From contig NZ_AP024653.1 of assembly GCF_019977335.1 (NCBI RefSeq), forward strand, positions 3,534,001-3,598,000: a stretch of DNA of 64,000 bases, written 5' to 3'. This document shows positions 22,303-32,030 of this stretch, one piece after another. The notes beneath the pieces were generated by a model that made no database searches, had not been told where the DNA came from, and worked only from the letters and a program-made list of their open reading frames with translations. The position numbers and the translations under genes are program-made. Each line of letters starts with the position of its first letter. Position 1 is the first letter of the stretch. This DNA is from Arthrobacter sp. NicSoilB4 (GTDB lineage: Bacteria; Actinomycetota; Actinomycetes; Actinomycetales; Micrococcaceae).

Positions 22303-23988
22303 GTGGCACGCGGCGATGGAAAACTTTCTCATGACCTTCTCTCTGGCGAAAAAGGCCCCCAGGACGCATGTGGCGTCTTCGGGGTCTGGGCTCCCGGCGA
22401 AGAGGTTGCAAAACTCACCTATTACGGGCTGTACGCACTGCAGCACCGCGGTCAGGAGTCTGCTGGCATAGCGACCAGCGACGGCAAGCGGATCAACGTC
22501 TACAAGGACATGGGACTCGTGTCCCAGGTCTTCGACGAGACCACGCTGAACACCCTGACCGGGCACCTGGCCGTCGGCCACTGCCGTTACTCCACCACCG
22601 GCGCCAGCCACTGGGCCAACGCGCAGCCCACCCTGGGTGCGACCGCGACCGGCACCGTGGCCCTGGCCCACAACGGCAACCTGACCAACACCGCCGAGCT
22701 CAAGGCCATGATCGAGGACCGCAACGGCGGCCAGCTCAGCGGCGAAATGAAGCAGGGCAACACCTCGGACACCGCCCTCGTCACCGCCCTGCTCGAGGGC
22801 GAAGAGGGCAAGTCGCTCGAACAGACCGCAATGGAACTCCTGCCCAAGATCAAGGGCGGCTTCTGCTTCGTCTTTATGGATGAAGGCACCCTCTACGCGG
22901 CCCGCGACACGTACGGCATCCGCCCGCTCTGCCTGGGCCGGCTGGAACGCGGCTGGGTGGTCGCCTCCGAGCAGTCCGCCCTCGCGACCGTCGGCGCCAG
23001 CTTCATCCGCGAAATCGAACCCGGCGAATTCATCGCCATCGACGAGGACGGCGTCCGCTCGGAGCGCTTCGCCGAGGCGACGCCGGCCGGCTGCGTCTTC
23101 GAATACGTGTACCTCGCCCGCCCCGACGCCTCCATCGCAGGCCGGTCCGTGTACGAGTCCCGGGTGGAGATGGGCCGCCAGCTGGCCCGCGAGAACACCC
23201 AGGAAGCGGACATCGTTATCCCGGTACCGGAGTCCGGCACCCCCGCCGCGGTGGGCTATGCCGAGGAATCCGGGATCCCCTTCGCGCACGGCTTCGTCAA
23301 GAACTCCTACGTGGGCCGGACCTTCATCCAGCCCTCGCAGACGCTGCGCCAGCTGGGCATCCGGCTCAAGCTCAACGCCCTGGAATCCGTGATCCGCGGC
23401 AAACGCGTGGTGGTGGTGGACGACTCGATCGTCCGCGGCAACACGCAGCGCGCCATCGTTCGGATGCTCCGGGAAGCGGGCGCCGCAAGCGTCCACATCA
23501 AAATCTCCTCCCCGCCGGTCAAGTGGCCCTGCTTCTACGGCATCGACTTCGCCTCCCGCGCGGAACTGATCGCCAACGGCGCCACGATCGATGAAATCAC
23601 CCAGGCCATCGGCGCCGACTCGCTGGCCTACATCTCCGAAGACGGCATGATCGAAGCCACCCGCCAGCCGCGCGAACGCCTGTGTACCGCCTGCTTCACC
23701 GGCAAGTACCCGATCGAGCTTCCGGCCGCGGACAAGCTGGGTAAGAACCTGCTCGAACGCACCGACCTCGGCGGCATCCCCGCCGGCACCGCGGCACCCG
23801 CTCCCGCCGGCCCCGGGCCCGCCCGCTCCGCTGCGGGGACCGACGTCGATCCCGGCACCGCCGCGGATGAGGACCCCGCCGAGAAGGCCGGCGCCACGGG
23901 CTGCGATCCGGGACCGGACGCCGAATTCGAAGAACTGCTCACCGATGCCGACCGCGTCACCACAGCCGACAAGAAAGAGCCAGTATGA
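22303..23988 (+). CDS. purF: Amidophosphoribosyltransferase
   Basis: PurF makes 5-phosphoribosylamine from PRPP and glutamine, the committed step of purine synthesis. In the 561-residue product the first 22 residues form a propeptide ending just before the nucleophile C23 (DACGVFGVWA). The glutaminase half shows LQHRGQESAG and NGNLTN. The PRPP-binding loop VVVVDDSIVRGNTQ lies at about 369-382. Cysteines in WPCFYGIDF and RLCTACFTG correspond to the 4Fe-4S ligands of the Bacillus-type enzyme. A 60-residue Ala/Pro/acidic tail is extra. The stop overlaps the ATG of purM. Confidence 0.97.
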   Translation: MARGDGKLSHDLLSGEKGPQDACGVFGVWAPGEEVAKLTYYGLYALQHRGQESAGIATSDGKRINVYKDMGLVSQVFDETTLNTLTGHLAVGHCRYSTTGASHWANAQPTLGATATGTVALAHNGNLTNTAELKAMIEDRNGGQLSGEMKQGNTSDTALVTALLEGEEGKSLEQTAMELLPKIKGGFCFVFMDEGTLYAARDTYGIRPLCLGRLERGWVVASEQSALATVGASFIREIEPGEFIAIDEDGVRSERFAEATPAGCVFEYVYLARPDASIAGRSVYESRVEMGRQLARENTQEADIVIPVPESGTPAAVGYAEESGIPFAHGFVKNSYVGRTFIQPSQTLRQLGIRLKLNALESVIRGKRVVVVDDSIVRGNTQRAIVRMLREAGAASVHIKISSPPVKWPCFYGIDFASRAELIANGATIDEITQAIGADSLAYISEDGMIEATRQPRERLCTACFTGKYPIELPAADKLGKNLLERTDLGGIPAGTAAPAPAGPGPARSAAGTDVDPGTAADEDPAEKAGATGCDPGPDAEFEELLTDADRVTTADKKEPV

Positions 23989-25157
23989 CTTCCGCCTCCC
24001 CGGCCGCTGACATGAACGCCGCCCAGAACGCCGTCGGCATCACCTACGCCTCCGCCGGCGTCGACGTCGAAGCGGGCGACCGCGCCGTCGAACTTATGAA
24101 GGGCGCCATCAAGGCGACCCACAACTCGTCGGTGATCGGCGGCGTCGGCGGCTTTGCCGGCCTGTACGATGTCTCGAAGCTGCTCACCTACAAGCGACCG
24201 CTGCTGGCCACGTCCACCGACGGCGTGGGCACCAAGGTCGCCATCGCGCAGGCCATGGACATCCACGACACCATCGGGTTCGACCTCGTCGGCATGGTGG
24301 TCGATGACATCGTGGTGGTGGGCGCCGAGCCGCTGTACATGACTGACTACATCGCCTGCGGCAAGGTTGTTCCGGAGCGCATCGCGGACATCGTCCGCGG
24401 CATCGCGGCCGCCTGCTCCGTTGCCGGCACCGCCCTGGTGGGCGGCGAAACCGCCGAGCACCCGGGCCTGCTGGGCGAACACGAATACGACGTGGCCGGT
24501 GCCGCCACCGGTGTGGTCGAAGCCGCCGACCTGCTGGGCCCGGACCGCGTCCGCGCCGGCGACGTCGTGATCGGCATGGCCTCCTCCGGGCTGCACTCCA
24601 ACGGCTACTCCCTGGTCCGCCGCGTCATCAACCATGCCGGCTGGGCCCTGGACCGCCACGTTTCCGAGTTCAGCCGCACGCTGGGCGAGGAACTCCTGGA
24701 ACCGACCCGCGTCTACGCCGCAGACTGCCTGGACCTGGCCCGCACCTTCCCGGTGAACGGCTCCGCCGCCGGCCAGGCCGTGCACGGCTTCAGCCACGTG
24801 ACCGGCGGCGGCCTCGCCGCCAACCTGGCCCGTGTCCTGCCGCAGGGCCTGCTGGCCACCGTGGACCGCGCCACCTGGCAGCTCCCGGCGATCTTCCGGC
24901 TCGTCGCCGAGTTGGGCAACGTCCCGCTGGCCGACCTGGAGCGCACGCTGAACCTCGGCGTCGGCATGGTCGCGATCGTCTCCCCCGAAGCCGCCGACGC
25001 CGCCGTCAACCGCCTCAACGAACGCGGACTGCCGGCCTGGGTCATGGGCACCGTCGAGGAAAACTCTGACTCGGTGGTCAAGACCGGACCGGACTACGTC
25101 CAGGGCGCCAAGGGCGTCGACGGCGGCGCCGTCCGGCTGGTCAACGCCTACGCCTAA
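23985..25157 (+). CDS. purM: Phosphoribosylformylglycinamidine cyclo-ligase (AIR synthetase)
   Basis: PurM closes the imidazole ring in the fifth step of purine synthesis, using ATP. The 390-residue protein has family blocks ITYASAGVDVEAGDRAVELM, STDGVGTKVAIA, GFDLVGMVVDDIVVVGAEPL, ALVGGETAEHPG and GVVIGMAS-like GDVVIGMASSGLHSNGYSLV, plus HGFSHVTGGGLAANLARVLP. It starts within the purF stop (ATGA), so PurF and PurM are made in coupled fashion. Its 3' side meets the VOC-domain gene in a convergent arrangement, with a large nested palindrome between them. Confidence 0.97.
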   Translation: MTSASPAADMNAAQNAVGITYASAGVDVEAGDRAVELMKGAIKATHNSSVIGGVGGFAGLYDVSKLLTYKRPLLATSTDGVGTKVAIAQAMDIHDTIGFDLVGMVVDDIVVVGAEPLYMTDYIACGKVVPERIADIVRGIAAACSVAGTALVGGETAEHPGLLGEHEYDVAGAATGVVEAADLLGPDRVRAGDVVIGMASSGLHSNGYSLVRRVINHAGWALDRHVSEFSRTLGEELLEPTRVYAADCLDLARTFPVNGSAAGQAVHGFSHVTGGGLAANLARVLPQGLLATVDRATWQLPAIFRLVAELGNVPLADLERTLNLGVGMVAIVSPEAADAAVNRLNERGLPAWVMGTVEENSDSVVKTGPDYVQGAKGVDGGAVRLVNAYA

Positions 25158-25172
25158 CCCGCTCCTCACCAA

Positions 25173-25234
25173 CATCGAGTGCTCCATAGCTGCCGTTTAG
25201 CACCTCCAAAACGGCACCTTTGGAGCACTCGATG
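25173..25234. repeat. Nested palindrome, family A, between purM and VOC gene
   Basis: The outer arms CATCGAGTGCTCCA (25173-25186) and TGGAGCACTCGATG (25221-25234) are perfectly complementary. The inner arms TGCCGTTT (25191-25198) and AAACGGCA (25209-25216) are as well. The element lies between convergent genes and could act as a bidirectional terminator. A related, split copy lies at 53959-54077 and a diverged one at 2779-2846. Confidence 0.8.
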
Positions 25235-25249
25235 TGTGTTTAAGCCGGC

Positions 25250-26032
25250 CTAGACCTCCAGCAAGCTGAACACGCCGCCCTGCGGGTCCTCGAGGGTGGC
25301 GATGGTGCCGTCTTCCTCGGCCTCGTCCGGTTCAATCAGGACGGTGCCGCCGGCAGCCACAGCCGCTGCAACGGCGATGGGGACACTCGACACCCCGAAG
25401 AACACCTGCCACCCCGGCTTGAGCGTGCCTTCCGCGTCCGCCGGGACCGCCGCGATTCCGGCCACCTCGGCGCCGTCCACGATCAGTGTGGTGTACTTGC
25501 CGCCGTCGTCCTGCGGGTATTCGGTCACGTCGTGCCCGAAGATCTGCTGGAAGAATCCGACGGCGGACTGCGGCTCGGGCGTCAACAGTTCGGCCCAAGT
25601 CAGGGCTCCGGGTTCCCCGCCGCGGGCGGTACCGACGTGACTCCCGGCCTGCCAGGCGCCGGTGGTGCCGCCTCCGGGCGGGGCGAAGAAGACCATCACA
25701 CCGGTTTCGCCCACCGCCTCCGGACCAAATTCAAGGGTTCCGCCGGCGTGGCCGATGCCGGCGGCGAGTTCCGCTGCGTCGGGGGACGCGAAGTACACGT
25801 TCCACCGCGGGGTCGCTCCGGCGGACTCCTGCTGCGGGTTCTGCGGAGCGATGACCGTGACCAGATCGTCGCCCACGAACGCCTGCGCGTAGCTGCGCCC
25901 GTCCGGGGTGGGCAGGTCCTCAAAGCGCCAGCCGAACACGGCGGCATAGAAGGACTTGGCCGCGCCGACGTCGCTGGTCTGGAGGTCCGTCCAGCAGACC
26001 TCGCCTTCGGTGAATCCCGTGCGCATGGTCAT
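25250..26032 (-). CDS. Double VOC-domain protein (glyoxalase/dioxygenase superfamily)
   Basis: A 260-residue protein built of two VOC modules. The first runs from GEVCWTDLQTSDVGAAKSFY to about residue 120. The second begins at LTWAELLTPEPQSAVGFFQQ and ends with the typical TLEDPQGGVFSLLEV. Each has the beta-alpha-beta-beta-beta layout, and the FYAAVFGWRFEDLP / FFQQIFGHDVTEYP repeats show the internal duplication. Metal ligands are not fully conserved, so it may be a binding protein rather than an enzyme. The start at 26032 is supported by GGAAGG. The role is unknown; similar proteins are often annotated as hydroxylases or 27-kDa antigen-like. Confidence 0.85.
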   Translation of the reverse strand: MTMRTGFTEGEVCWTDLQTSDVGAAKSFYAAVFGWRFEDLPTPDGRSYAQAFVGDDLVTVIAPQNPQQESAGATPRWNVYFASPDAAELAAGIGHAGGTLEFGPEAVGETGVMVFFAPPGGGTTGAWQAGSHVGTARGGEPGALTWAELLTPEPQSAVGFFQQIFGHDVTEYPQDDGGKYTTLIVDGAEVAGIAAVPADAEGTLKPGWQVFFGVSSVPIAVAAAVAAGGTVLIEPDEAEEDGTIATLEDPQGGVFSLLEV

Positions 26033-26264
26033 GGCAATCCTTCCGGAAACTTTTGCTGCGGGGACGCGTGGAGCCGGCAGCTTCAACCTAGCCTGAGGGC
26101 CCTGCATGGACAACTGTCCTGTCCATCGCGGCGCCCGGGGCCGGCCGCAAAATCCGGGCAGCAGAAAACCCGCCGTCCACGCCCGTACAGGGAGTGGCCG
26201 GCGGGCCTGAAATCACGTGGTCGGCAATCCGCTAGCGGAACAGCATGCCGGAAAGAAGTGTCGA

Positions 26265-26498
26265 CTAACCTATCCGACGGGTATCTACCTCGTCGTCGTC
26301 CTCTTCCACATCGTCCGCGTACTTATCCACATAAGCCGAATAGTCCGGCTCAACGGGCTCACTCGAGAAACGACTCGGTGCACGACCCTCAGAGCTCTTG
26401 AGCTCACGCTGAAGAGCAGAGTAGTCAGTGTTCGGGGAATAGTACTTAATATCCCGAGCCTGCTTGGTAGCTTTTGCCTTTTGACGGCCGCGCCCCAT
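26265..26498 (-). CDS. DUF3073 family protein
   Basis: A 77-residue, highly charged protein with a strongly basic N-terminus (MGRGRQKAKATKQARDIKYY) and a strongly acidic end (YADDVEEDDDEVDTRRIG). This is the layout of the actinobacterial DUF3073 family. The block KYYSPNTDYSALQREL is its most conserved part. It is probably a small nucleic-acid- or ribosome-associated protein, but no function is established. The start at 26498 has GGGGG upstream. It stands alone between the VOC gene and the divergently oriented Septum_form gene. Confidence 0.9.
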   Translation of the reverse strand: MGRGRQKAKATKQARDIKYYSPNTDYSALQRELKSSEGRAPSRFSSEPVEPDYSAYVDKYADDVEEDDDEVDTRRIG

Positions 26499-26789
26499 GG
26501 CGTGACCCCCTTTTGTACTCGGACCGGAGGTGGTCACCATTGGCGATCGGTGAGGCCCCGGAATGTTTGGTCAATTTGTCGTACACCTAGATTACATGCT
26601 TTCTGCTGCAACTGCTCCCCGCGACGGCGGCCGTGGACAGTGTTGCCCGCACCGCGGGCCCGTACGGCGCCCCGGCGGCATGCGGCCCGCACGGCATCTT
26701 AGATAGAGTTCCGTAGTGGACTTACGGAAACGGGTCCTTCCGCCGGGCGTCCAGCCGCGGCAAAGACGCACGAAAGTGGTGAATCCTCA

Positions 26790-27704
26790 GTGACCGAAGA
26801 GAACGAAAGGCCCGGCGGCGCCGGCGCGCCTGGGGTTCCCCCTGCCGGTGTACCCGGCGGACGGTCTGCCCCCGCCATGCAGTTTGCCGTGCCCCCGAAG
26901 CCTTCAACACCGCCAACCTCCGCGACGCCGGTGGTCCCGGCGGCCGCCCCCGGCGAGCCTCCGGTTGCGCGTCCTGCTGCGCAGCCCCCTGCGCAGCCGG
27001 CGGCACCGCCCGCACCGCCGCCCGTCCGCCCCTTTGTGCCGCCGGTCAACCGGCCCGACGCCGGGCAGCCCGGCTCCCGGCGTCCCGGAACCTCCCGGGG
27101 CGCTGCGGGAGCCGCAGGCGGCGCCCTGGCTGGGGCCGGCAAGGCAGCAGCTGCGAAGGCATCGCAGCTCGGCGGCCGGCTCCGCCGCCAGAGTCCCGCA
27201 AGGCTCGGCGCCGCGGTGGCCGCCGTCGTCGTTATGAGCCTCCTGATCTGGTGGCTGACCTCACTCGGCGCCAGCAAGCAGCCTGCCGCTGATACCTCCC
27301 CGGCCGCTGCCGCCGCCACGACGCCGTCCGCCCCCGCGAGCCGCGGGGCGCTTCCGCTGGAGGGCGTCGGCCCAATGGACTTCCAGGCCGGCGACTGCTT
27401 CAAGGATTTCGACCCGGACGCGCCGCAGTCCACCATTGTGGATTGCGCCACCGGCCACTCCGCGCAGCTGATCGCTATCGAACACTACGCGGCATCCGAC
27501 GCCTACCCGGGCAGGGATCCGCTCAAGCAGCGGGCTTTGGACGCCTGCAAAGCCGCGCCCCTGACCGACAAGTCTGCGGACTACGTTCTGAGCTACAAGC
27601 TCGCCTACCCGAGCTCCTCGAGCTGGGACAACGGGGACCGCCGGGTGGACTGCTACGTCACCGCGGACACCGGGAACGTCATCATGGAATCGCTGGTCCC
27701 CTAG
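26790..27704 (+). CDS. Septum_form-domain membrane protein
   Basis: A 304-residue protein starting at GTG. Residues 1-130 are a Pro/Ala-rich cytoplasmic region. One transmembrane helix follows at about 138-160 (LGAAVAAVVVMSLLIWWLTS), then an Ala/Pro/Thr linker and an extracytoplasmic Septum_form domain. That domain has paired cysteines (DFQAGDCFKDF, TIVDCATGHSAQLI, ALDACKAAP, DRRVDCYVT) that probably form disulfides. Proteins with this domain in actinobacteria are linked to septum formation and secretion, largely by annotation. It is convergent with clpB across a strong hairpin. Confidence 0.85.
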   Translation: MTEENERPGGAGAPGVPPAGVPGGRSAPAMQFAVPPKPSTPPTSATPVVPAAAPGEPPVARPAAQPPAQPAAPPAPPPVRPFVPPVNRPDAGQPGSRRPGTSRGAAGAAGGALAGAGKAAAAKASQLGGRLRRQSPARLGAAVAAVVVMSLLIWWLTSLGASKQPAADTSPAAAAATTPSAPASRGALPLEGVGPMDFQAGDCFKDFDPDAPQSTIVDCATGHSAQLIAIEHYAASDAYPGRDPLKQRALDACKAAPLTDKSADYVLSYKLAYPSSSSWDNGDRRVDCYVTADTGNVIMESLVP

Positions 27705-27743
27705 GGGCTTCCCAGGGAACCCGCGCGGGAAATCTGCGCGAGA

Positions 27744-27780
27744 GAATGGCCAGCCGGAGCAAAAGTCCGGCTGGCCATTC
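27744..27780. terminator. Bidirectional hairpin between Septum_form gene and clpB
   Basis: Perfect 14-bp arms GAATGGCCAGCCGG and CCGGCTGGCCATTC enclose a nine-base A-rich loop. The hairpin lies about 40 bases after the plus-strand stop and 18 bases after the clpB stop on the other strand. There is no long T-run. Confidence 0.75.
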
Positions 27781-27797
27781 GTGTCCGACGCGAGATC

Positions 27798-30455
27798 CTA
27801 CTCCTTGCGCCGGACGGACAGCCCGCTGCCGGTGGAGGCGCCGCCGTCGGGCCGGTCCGACGCTTCGGCCCCGCCCATAGTCAGCTCCGTAAAGTCCGGT
27901 GCCGTATCCACGAGCACGGTGTCGCCGTCGGTGATGTCGCCGGCCAGGATGGCCTTGGCCAGGCGGTCGCCGATTTCGCGCTGCACCAGGCGGCGCAGCG
28001 GCCGGGCGCCGTAGGCCGGATCGAAGCCGGTCACCGCGAGCCAGGCCCTGGCCCCCTCGGTCACTTCCAGGTTGAGCCGGCGGTCCTTGAGGCGTTCGCC
28101 CAGTTCCTTGACCTGCAGCTCCACGATCCGGGACAGCTCCTCGATGCTCAGCGGGTCGAACAGCACCACTTCATCGAGCCGGTTCAGGAACTCGGGCTTG
28201 AAGGAAGCGTGGACGGTGGCCATGACGGCATCGCGCTTGGCTGCGGCGTCCAGGCCCGGATCCACCAGGAACTGGCTGCCAAGGTTGGAGGTCAGGACCA
28301 GGATCACGTTGCGGAAATCCACCGTGCACCCTTGGCCGTCGGTGAGGCGGCCGTCGTCGAGCACCTGCAGGAGGATGTCGAAGACCTCCGGGTGGGCTTT
28401 CTCCACCTCGTCCAGCAGCAGCACGGAGTACGGCCGGCGACGGACGGCCTCGGTAAGCTGGCCGCCCTCCTCATAGCCCACGTAGCCGGGAGGGGCACCG
28501 ACGAGCCTGGCCACTGAGTGCTTCTCCGAGTATTCGGACATGTCGATCCGCACCATCGCGCGTTCGTCGTCGAACAGGAAGTCGGCCAGGGCCTTCGCCA
28601 GCTCGGTCTTGCCGACGCCGGTGGGGCCCAGGAACAGGAAGGAACCGGTGGGCCGGTTGGGGTCGCTGATCCCGGCCCGGGCGCGGCGGACGGCGTCCGA
28701 GACCGCGGTGACAGCCTTGGTCTGGCCGATCAGCCGCTCGCCCAGCACGTGCTCCATCTCCAGCAGCTTCTGGCTCTCGCCCTGCAGCATGCGGCCCGCG
28801 GGGATCCCGGTCCAGGCCGAAATCACCTCGGCGATATCGCCCGCGGTGACCTCGTCGGCGACCATCTGCCCGGACTTATCCGGCACGGCCGCCTCGGCCT
28901 CGGCGGCGGCGTTCAGCTCCCTTTCCAGAGCGGGGATCTCGCCGTAGAGCAACCGGGACGCCGTCTCCAAATCGCCCTCACGTTCGGCCTTCTCTTCCTT
29001 GGAACGCAGCTCATCAAGCTTGGCACGGAGGTCGCCGGCCCGGTTCAGGCCCGCCTTCTCGGCCTCCCAGCGGGCGTTCAGGCCCGCGAGCTCTTCCTTC
29101 TTGTCCGCCATGTCCGCGCGCAGGGCCGCGAGGCGTTCCACCGAGGCGGGATCCGTCTCGCCGGCCAAGGCGAGTTCCTCCATGGTCAGGCGGTCCACCT
29201 GGCGGCGCAGCTGGTCGATCTCCTCAGGGGCGGAATCGATTTCCATGCGCAGCCGGGACGCCGCCTCGTCCACGAGGTCGATCGCCTTGTCCGGCAGCTG
29301 CCGGCCGGAGATGTACCGGTTCGAGAGGGTCGCGGCCGCCACGAGGGCGGAGTCGGAGATGGAGACCTTGTGGTGGGCCTCGTAGCGTTCCTTGAGTCCG
29401 CGCAGAATGCCGATGGTGTCCTCCACGCTGGGCTCGCCCACGTAGACCTGCTGGAACCGGCGCTCCAGGGCGGGGTCCTTTTCGATGTTCTCGCGGTACT
29501 CGTCCAACGTGGTCGCACCGATCAGCCGCAGCTCGCCGCGGGCGAGCATGGGCTTGAGCATATTGCCGGCGTCCATTGAGCTGTCCCCGGTGGCGCCTGC
29601 GCCGACCACGGTGTGGAGCTCGTCAATGAACGTGACGATCTGGCCCTCGGAGCTCTTGATCTCCTCCAGGACCGCTTTGAGCCGCTCCTCGAACTCGCCG
29701 CGGTACTTGGCACCGGCCACCATCGAGGCGAGGTCCAGTGCGATCAGGGTCTTGCCACGCAGACTTTCCGGAACGTCATTGGCGACGATCCGCTGCGCAA
29801 GGCCCTCGACGACGGCGGTCTTGCCGACGCCGGGCTCGCCGATGATGACGGGGTTGTTCTTGGTGCGGCGGCTCAGCACCTGGATGATGCGGCGGATCTC
29901 TGCGTCGCGGCCGATCACCGGGTCCAGTTTTCCGGAGCGGGCGACCGCGGTGAGGTCGGTGCCGTACTTCTCCAGCGCCTGGAAGGAGTTTTCCGGGTCG
30001 GCGTTGTCCACCTTGCGGTCGCCGCGGACACCCGGCAGGGCGGCGAGCAGGGCCTCGTGGGAGGCACCGGCGTCGCGCATCAGCTTCCCGACGGCGTCGC
30101 TTCCGGACGCGAGCCCCAGCAGCAGGTGTTCGGTGGAGACGAAGCTGTCACCGAGCCGCTCGGCCTCGTTCTGGGCGTTCTTGATGGCCTGCAGCGCGGT
30201 GCGGGACAACTGCGGCTGCTGCACCGAACTGCCGGACGTGGAGGGCAGTGCCTTGATGGCCGAGCTGGCCTGGACGCTGACGGAATCCGGGTCCGCCCCC
30301 GTGGCGCGGAGAAGTGCGACGGCGACGCCCTCGCGCTGGTCCATCAGCGCCTTGAGCAGATGCGCGGGTTCGAGCTGGGGGTTGCCCGCCGTCGAGGCGT
30401 TCATGGCGGCAGCCGCGAGAGCCTCCTGGCTCTTGGTGGTGAATTTGGCGTCCAA
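27798..30455 (-). CDS. clpB: ATP-dependent disaggregase ClpB
   Basis: ClpB is a hexameric AAA+ chaperone that, with DnaK, pulls proteins out of aggregates after heat stress. The 885-residue product shows an N domain ([13 protein letters not shown] start), NBD1 Walker [14 protein letters not shown] with Walker [10 protein letters not shown], and a long coiled-coil middle domain ([20 protein letters not shown]). NBD2 follows, with [14 protein letters not shown] and [12 protein letters not shown]. The start is taken as TTG at 30455 because AAGGAG lies just before it. The longer frame to 30536 would read through the HAIR operator. Regulation by HspR is expected (see operator entry). Confidence 0.96.
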   Translation of the reverse strand: MDAKFTTKSQEALAAAAMNASTAGNPQLEPAHLLKALMDQREGVAVALLRATGADPDSVSVQASSAIKALPSTSGSSVQQPQLSRTALQAIKNAQNEAERLGDSFVSTEHLLLGLASGSDAVGKLMRDAGASHEALLAALPGVRGDRKVDNADPENSFQALEKYGTDLTAVARSGKLDPVIGRDAEIRRIIQVLSRRTKNNPVIIGEPGVGKTAVVEGLAQRIVANDVPESLRGKTLIALDLASMVAGAKYRGEFEERLKAVLEEIKSSEGQIVTFIDELHTVVGAGATGDSSMDAGNMLKPMLARGELRLIGATTLDEYRENIEKDPALERRFQQVYVGEPSVEDTIGILRGLKERYEAHHKVSISDSALVAAATLSNRYISGRQLPDKAIDLVDEAASRLRMEIDSAPEEIDQLRRQVDRLTMEELALAGETDPASVERLAALRADMADKKEELAGLNARWEAEKAGLNRAGDLRAKLDELRSKEEKAEREGDLETASRLLYGEIPALERELNAAAEAEAAVPDKSGQMVADEVTAGDIAEVISAWTGIPAGRMLQGESQKLLEMEHVLGERLIGQTKAVTAVSDAVRRARAGISDPNRPTGSFLFLGPTGVGKTELAKALADFLFDDERAMVRIDMSEYSEKHSVARLVGAPPGYVGYEEGGQLTEAVRRRPYSVLLLDEVEKAHPEVFDILLQVLDDGRLTDGQGCTVDFRNVILVLTSNLGSQFLVDPGLDAAAKRDAVMATVHASFKPEFLNRLDEVVLFDPLSIEELSRIVELQVKELGERLKDRRLNLEVTEGARAWLAVTGFDPAYGARPLRRLVQREIGDRLAKAILAGDITDGDTVLVDTAPDFTELTMGGAEASDRPDGGASTGSGLSVRRKE

Positions 30456-30489
30456 AGAGAGCTCCTTCCGGGAACATGCTGGTATTAAA

Positions 30490-30510
30490 GTTGAGTGTAC
30501 TCCGCTCAAC
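30490..30510 (-). promoter_or_regulatory. HAIR operator (HspR-binding inverted repeat) of clpB
   Basis: On the minus strand the site reads TTGAGC-GGAGTAC-ACTCAA, matching the HspR-associated inverted repeat TTGAGT-N7-ACTCAA at 11 of 12 arm positions. It lies 35 bases upstream of the clpB start. hspR itself is not in the window. Confidence 0.85.
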
Positions 30511-30600
30511 TTTGCATCGAGTCCCTTTGGGTCCATGTTTGCCGACGGCGAAATGGCTGTCTAGGGCCGGAGTCCCCGCGGGCGCCCGGCCCGCCACCCC

Positions 30601-30710
30601 GGGACATGCCCTCCGCCCGGGCCCGCCACTGGACATGGTCCCACTATGCCCAGCCTTGGCGCCCAGGACTGGACATGTCCCCCTGGGTTGGCGCCCAGGG
30701 GGACATGCCA
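30601..30710. repeat. GGACATG palindrome cluster, family C
   Basis: Ten-base palindromic or near-palindromic words of the GGACATGTCC type occur at 30602, 30631, 30671 and 30701. They are set in a unit that runs GGGACATGCCCTCCG ... CACTGGACATGGTCCCACT ... GGACTGGACATGTCCCCC. The same unit occurs twice at 36160-36370. Confidence 0.65.
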
Positions 30711-30804
30711 CCTGGGGGGCGCCTGACAAACCAACCGGGCGGGCAGCGTTTTCGGTCCGGCCGGGAAATCACTTAACGTTGCTTAATGCCGGACGGCCTC
30801 CCTA

Positions 30805-30822
30805 CTGTAACTGAGGTCACAG
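30805..30822. promoter_or_regulatory. Candidate operator of the LacI-family regulator
   Basis: CTGTAACTGAGGTCACAG is an 18-base imperfect palindrome (CTGTnAC-n4-GTnACAG) 30 bases before the regulator's start. A second possible site, TTAACGTTGCTTAA, lies at 30773-30786. Both are inferred from symmetry only. Confidence 0.4.
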
Positions 30823-30852
30823 GAGCCAACAACAACGCGAAGGAGGGCCGGG

Positions 30853-31911
30853 ATGCGCACGAACGCCACAAGTGTTGCCGCGGACCGCCCCGCCCCGCAC
30901 GTGTCGGCCGCTGCTGTGGCCCGGGCGGCAGGGGTCTCCTCCGCCGCGGTGTCCTACGTCCTCAACGGCAAGAGCGGCGTCTCGCCGGAAACCCGGCGCC
31001 ACATCATCCACGTGGCAAACGAGCTGGGCTTCAGGCCCCGTAAGTCCTCGCAGTCCACCGATGTCCAGCGCACCCGGGTGATCGGCCTGATCCTGCCGAA
31101 CATCATCAACCCCATGTTTCCGAGGTGGGCCCAGGGCATCATTTCCGCCGCGGCCGACTCCGGCTACGAGGTTTTCGTCGCAACCACCCAGGACGATCCG
31201 GACGTGCTCGCGCAGGTCACATCGACCCTCGCCAACCGCAACGTGGACGGCATCATCCTGGCCGCGTCACTCCGGGACGACGCCACCGCGCTCCGCACCC
31301 TGAGGGCCGCCCGGATTCCGTATGTCTGCCTCTCGCGGCGGGCCGACTTCCTCGACTCCGACTTTGTCGGGATCGACGACGACGCCGCGGCGACGACGCT
31401 GATGCAGCACATCCTGAGCCATGGATTCACGGAGATCGCCACGGTGATCGGGCCGCGGTTTTCCACCGCGTCCCTGGCCCGGGAACAGGCGTTCGTCCGC
31501 ACCGCCGCTGCCGCGGGAATCACCATCAGCGGTGACCGCAAGATCAGCACACGGGTCAACAACGAAGGCGGACGGCTGGCGGCCGAGCGTCTGTTCTCCG
31601 CGGAGACACCGCCGCAGGCCGTCGTGTGCGGGAGCGACGAACTGGCCATTGGCGTCATGGAATACGCCCTGGCCCAGGGACTGCGGATTCCGGAGGACGT
31701 CGCCGTCGCCGGCTGCGACGGACTCCCGCACAGCCGATCCGGGCTCATCAACCTGACCAGCATCGTCCAGCCCCAGCAGGAAATGGCCCACGAGGCCTTC
31801 GCCATGCTGCTCAGACGCATCGAAGCCCCCTCCGGCACCTACAGCTCAAAAGTGTGCCCGCACCGCCTGCATATCGGGCGGACCTGCGGCTGCACCCCTC
31901 CGGCCCGCTAA
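30853..31911 (+). CDS. LacI-family transcriptional regulator
   Basis: A 352-residue repressor-type protein. The N-terminal DNA-binding helix-turn-helix is SAAAVARAAGVSSAAVSYVL with hinge NGKSGVSPETRRHI (about residues 17-55). The periplasmic-binding-protein-like sensor domain follows, with VIGLILPNIINPMF, VDGIILAAS, FVGIDDDAAA and PEDVAVAGCDGLP. The C-terminus has an unusual Cys pair (GRTCGCTPPAR). The ATG has GGAGG upstream. It precedes, on the same strand, the transporter, SDR, BKACE and glycerate kinase genes, and so probably controls them in response to the transported acid or a breakdown product. Confidence 0.93.
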   Translation: MRTNATSVAADRPAPHVSAAAVARAAGVSSAAVSYVLNGKSGVSPETRRHIIHVANELGFRPRKSSQSTDVQRTRVIGLILPNIINPMFPRWAQGIISAAADSGYEVFVATTQDDPDVLAQVTSTLANRNVDGIILAASLRDDATALRTLRAARIPYVCLSRRADFLDSDFVGIDDDAAATTLMQHILSHGFTEIATVIGPRFSTASLAREQAFVRTAAAAGITISGDRKISTRVNNEGGRLAAERLFSAETPPQAVVCGSDELAIGVMEYALAQGLRIPEDVAVAGCDGLPHSRSGLINLTSIVQPQQEMAHEAFAMLLRRIEAPSGTYSSKVCPHRLHIGRTCGCTPPAR

Positions 31912-32030
31912 CCCCGCCAACACACCGCACTTCCGGCCAGCCACCCTGGCCCCTGCCCTGCTGCCCGGCCTCCGGGCTGCCCGAACCGCCCATCCACCTG
32001 CCCTGACCACCAATTCAAGGACGAAGACCC

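Larger units (their letters stand above)
30456..30852. other. 397-bp divergent region clpB/lacI with repeats
   Basis: From the left the region holds the HAIR operator, then a GGACATG-type repeat block (30601-30710), then promoter-proximal palindromes of the LacI-family gene (30773-30822). No gene is seen. Confidence 0.6.
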
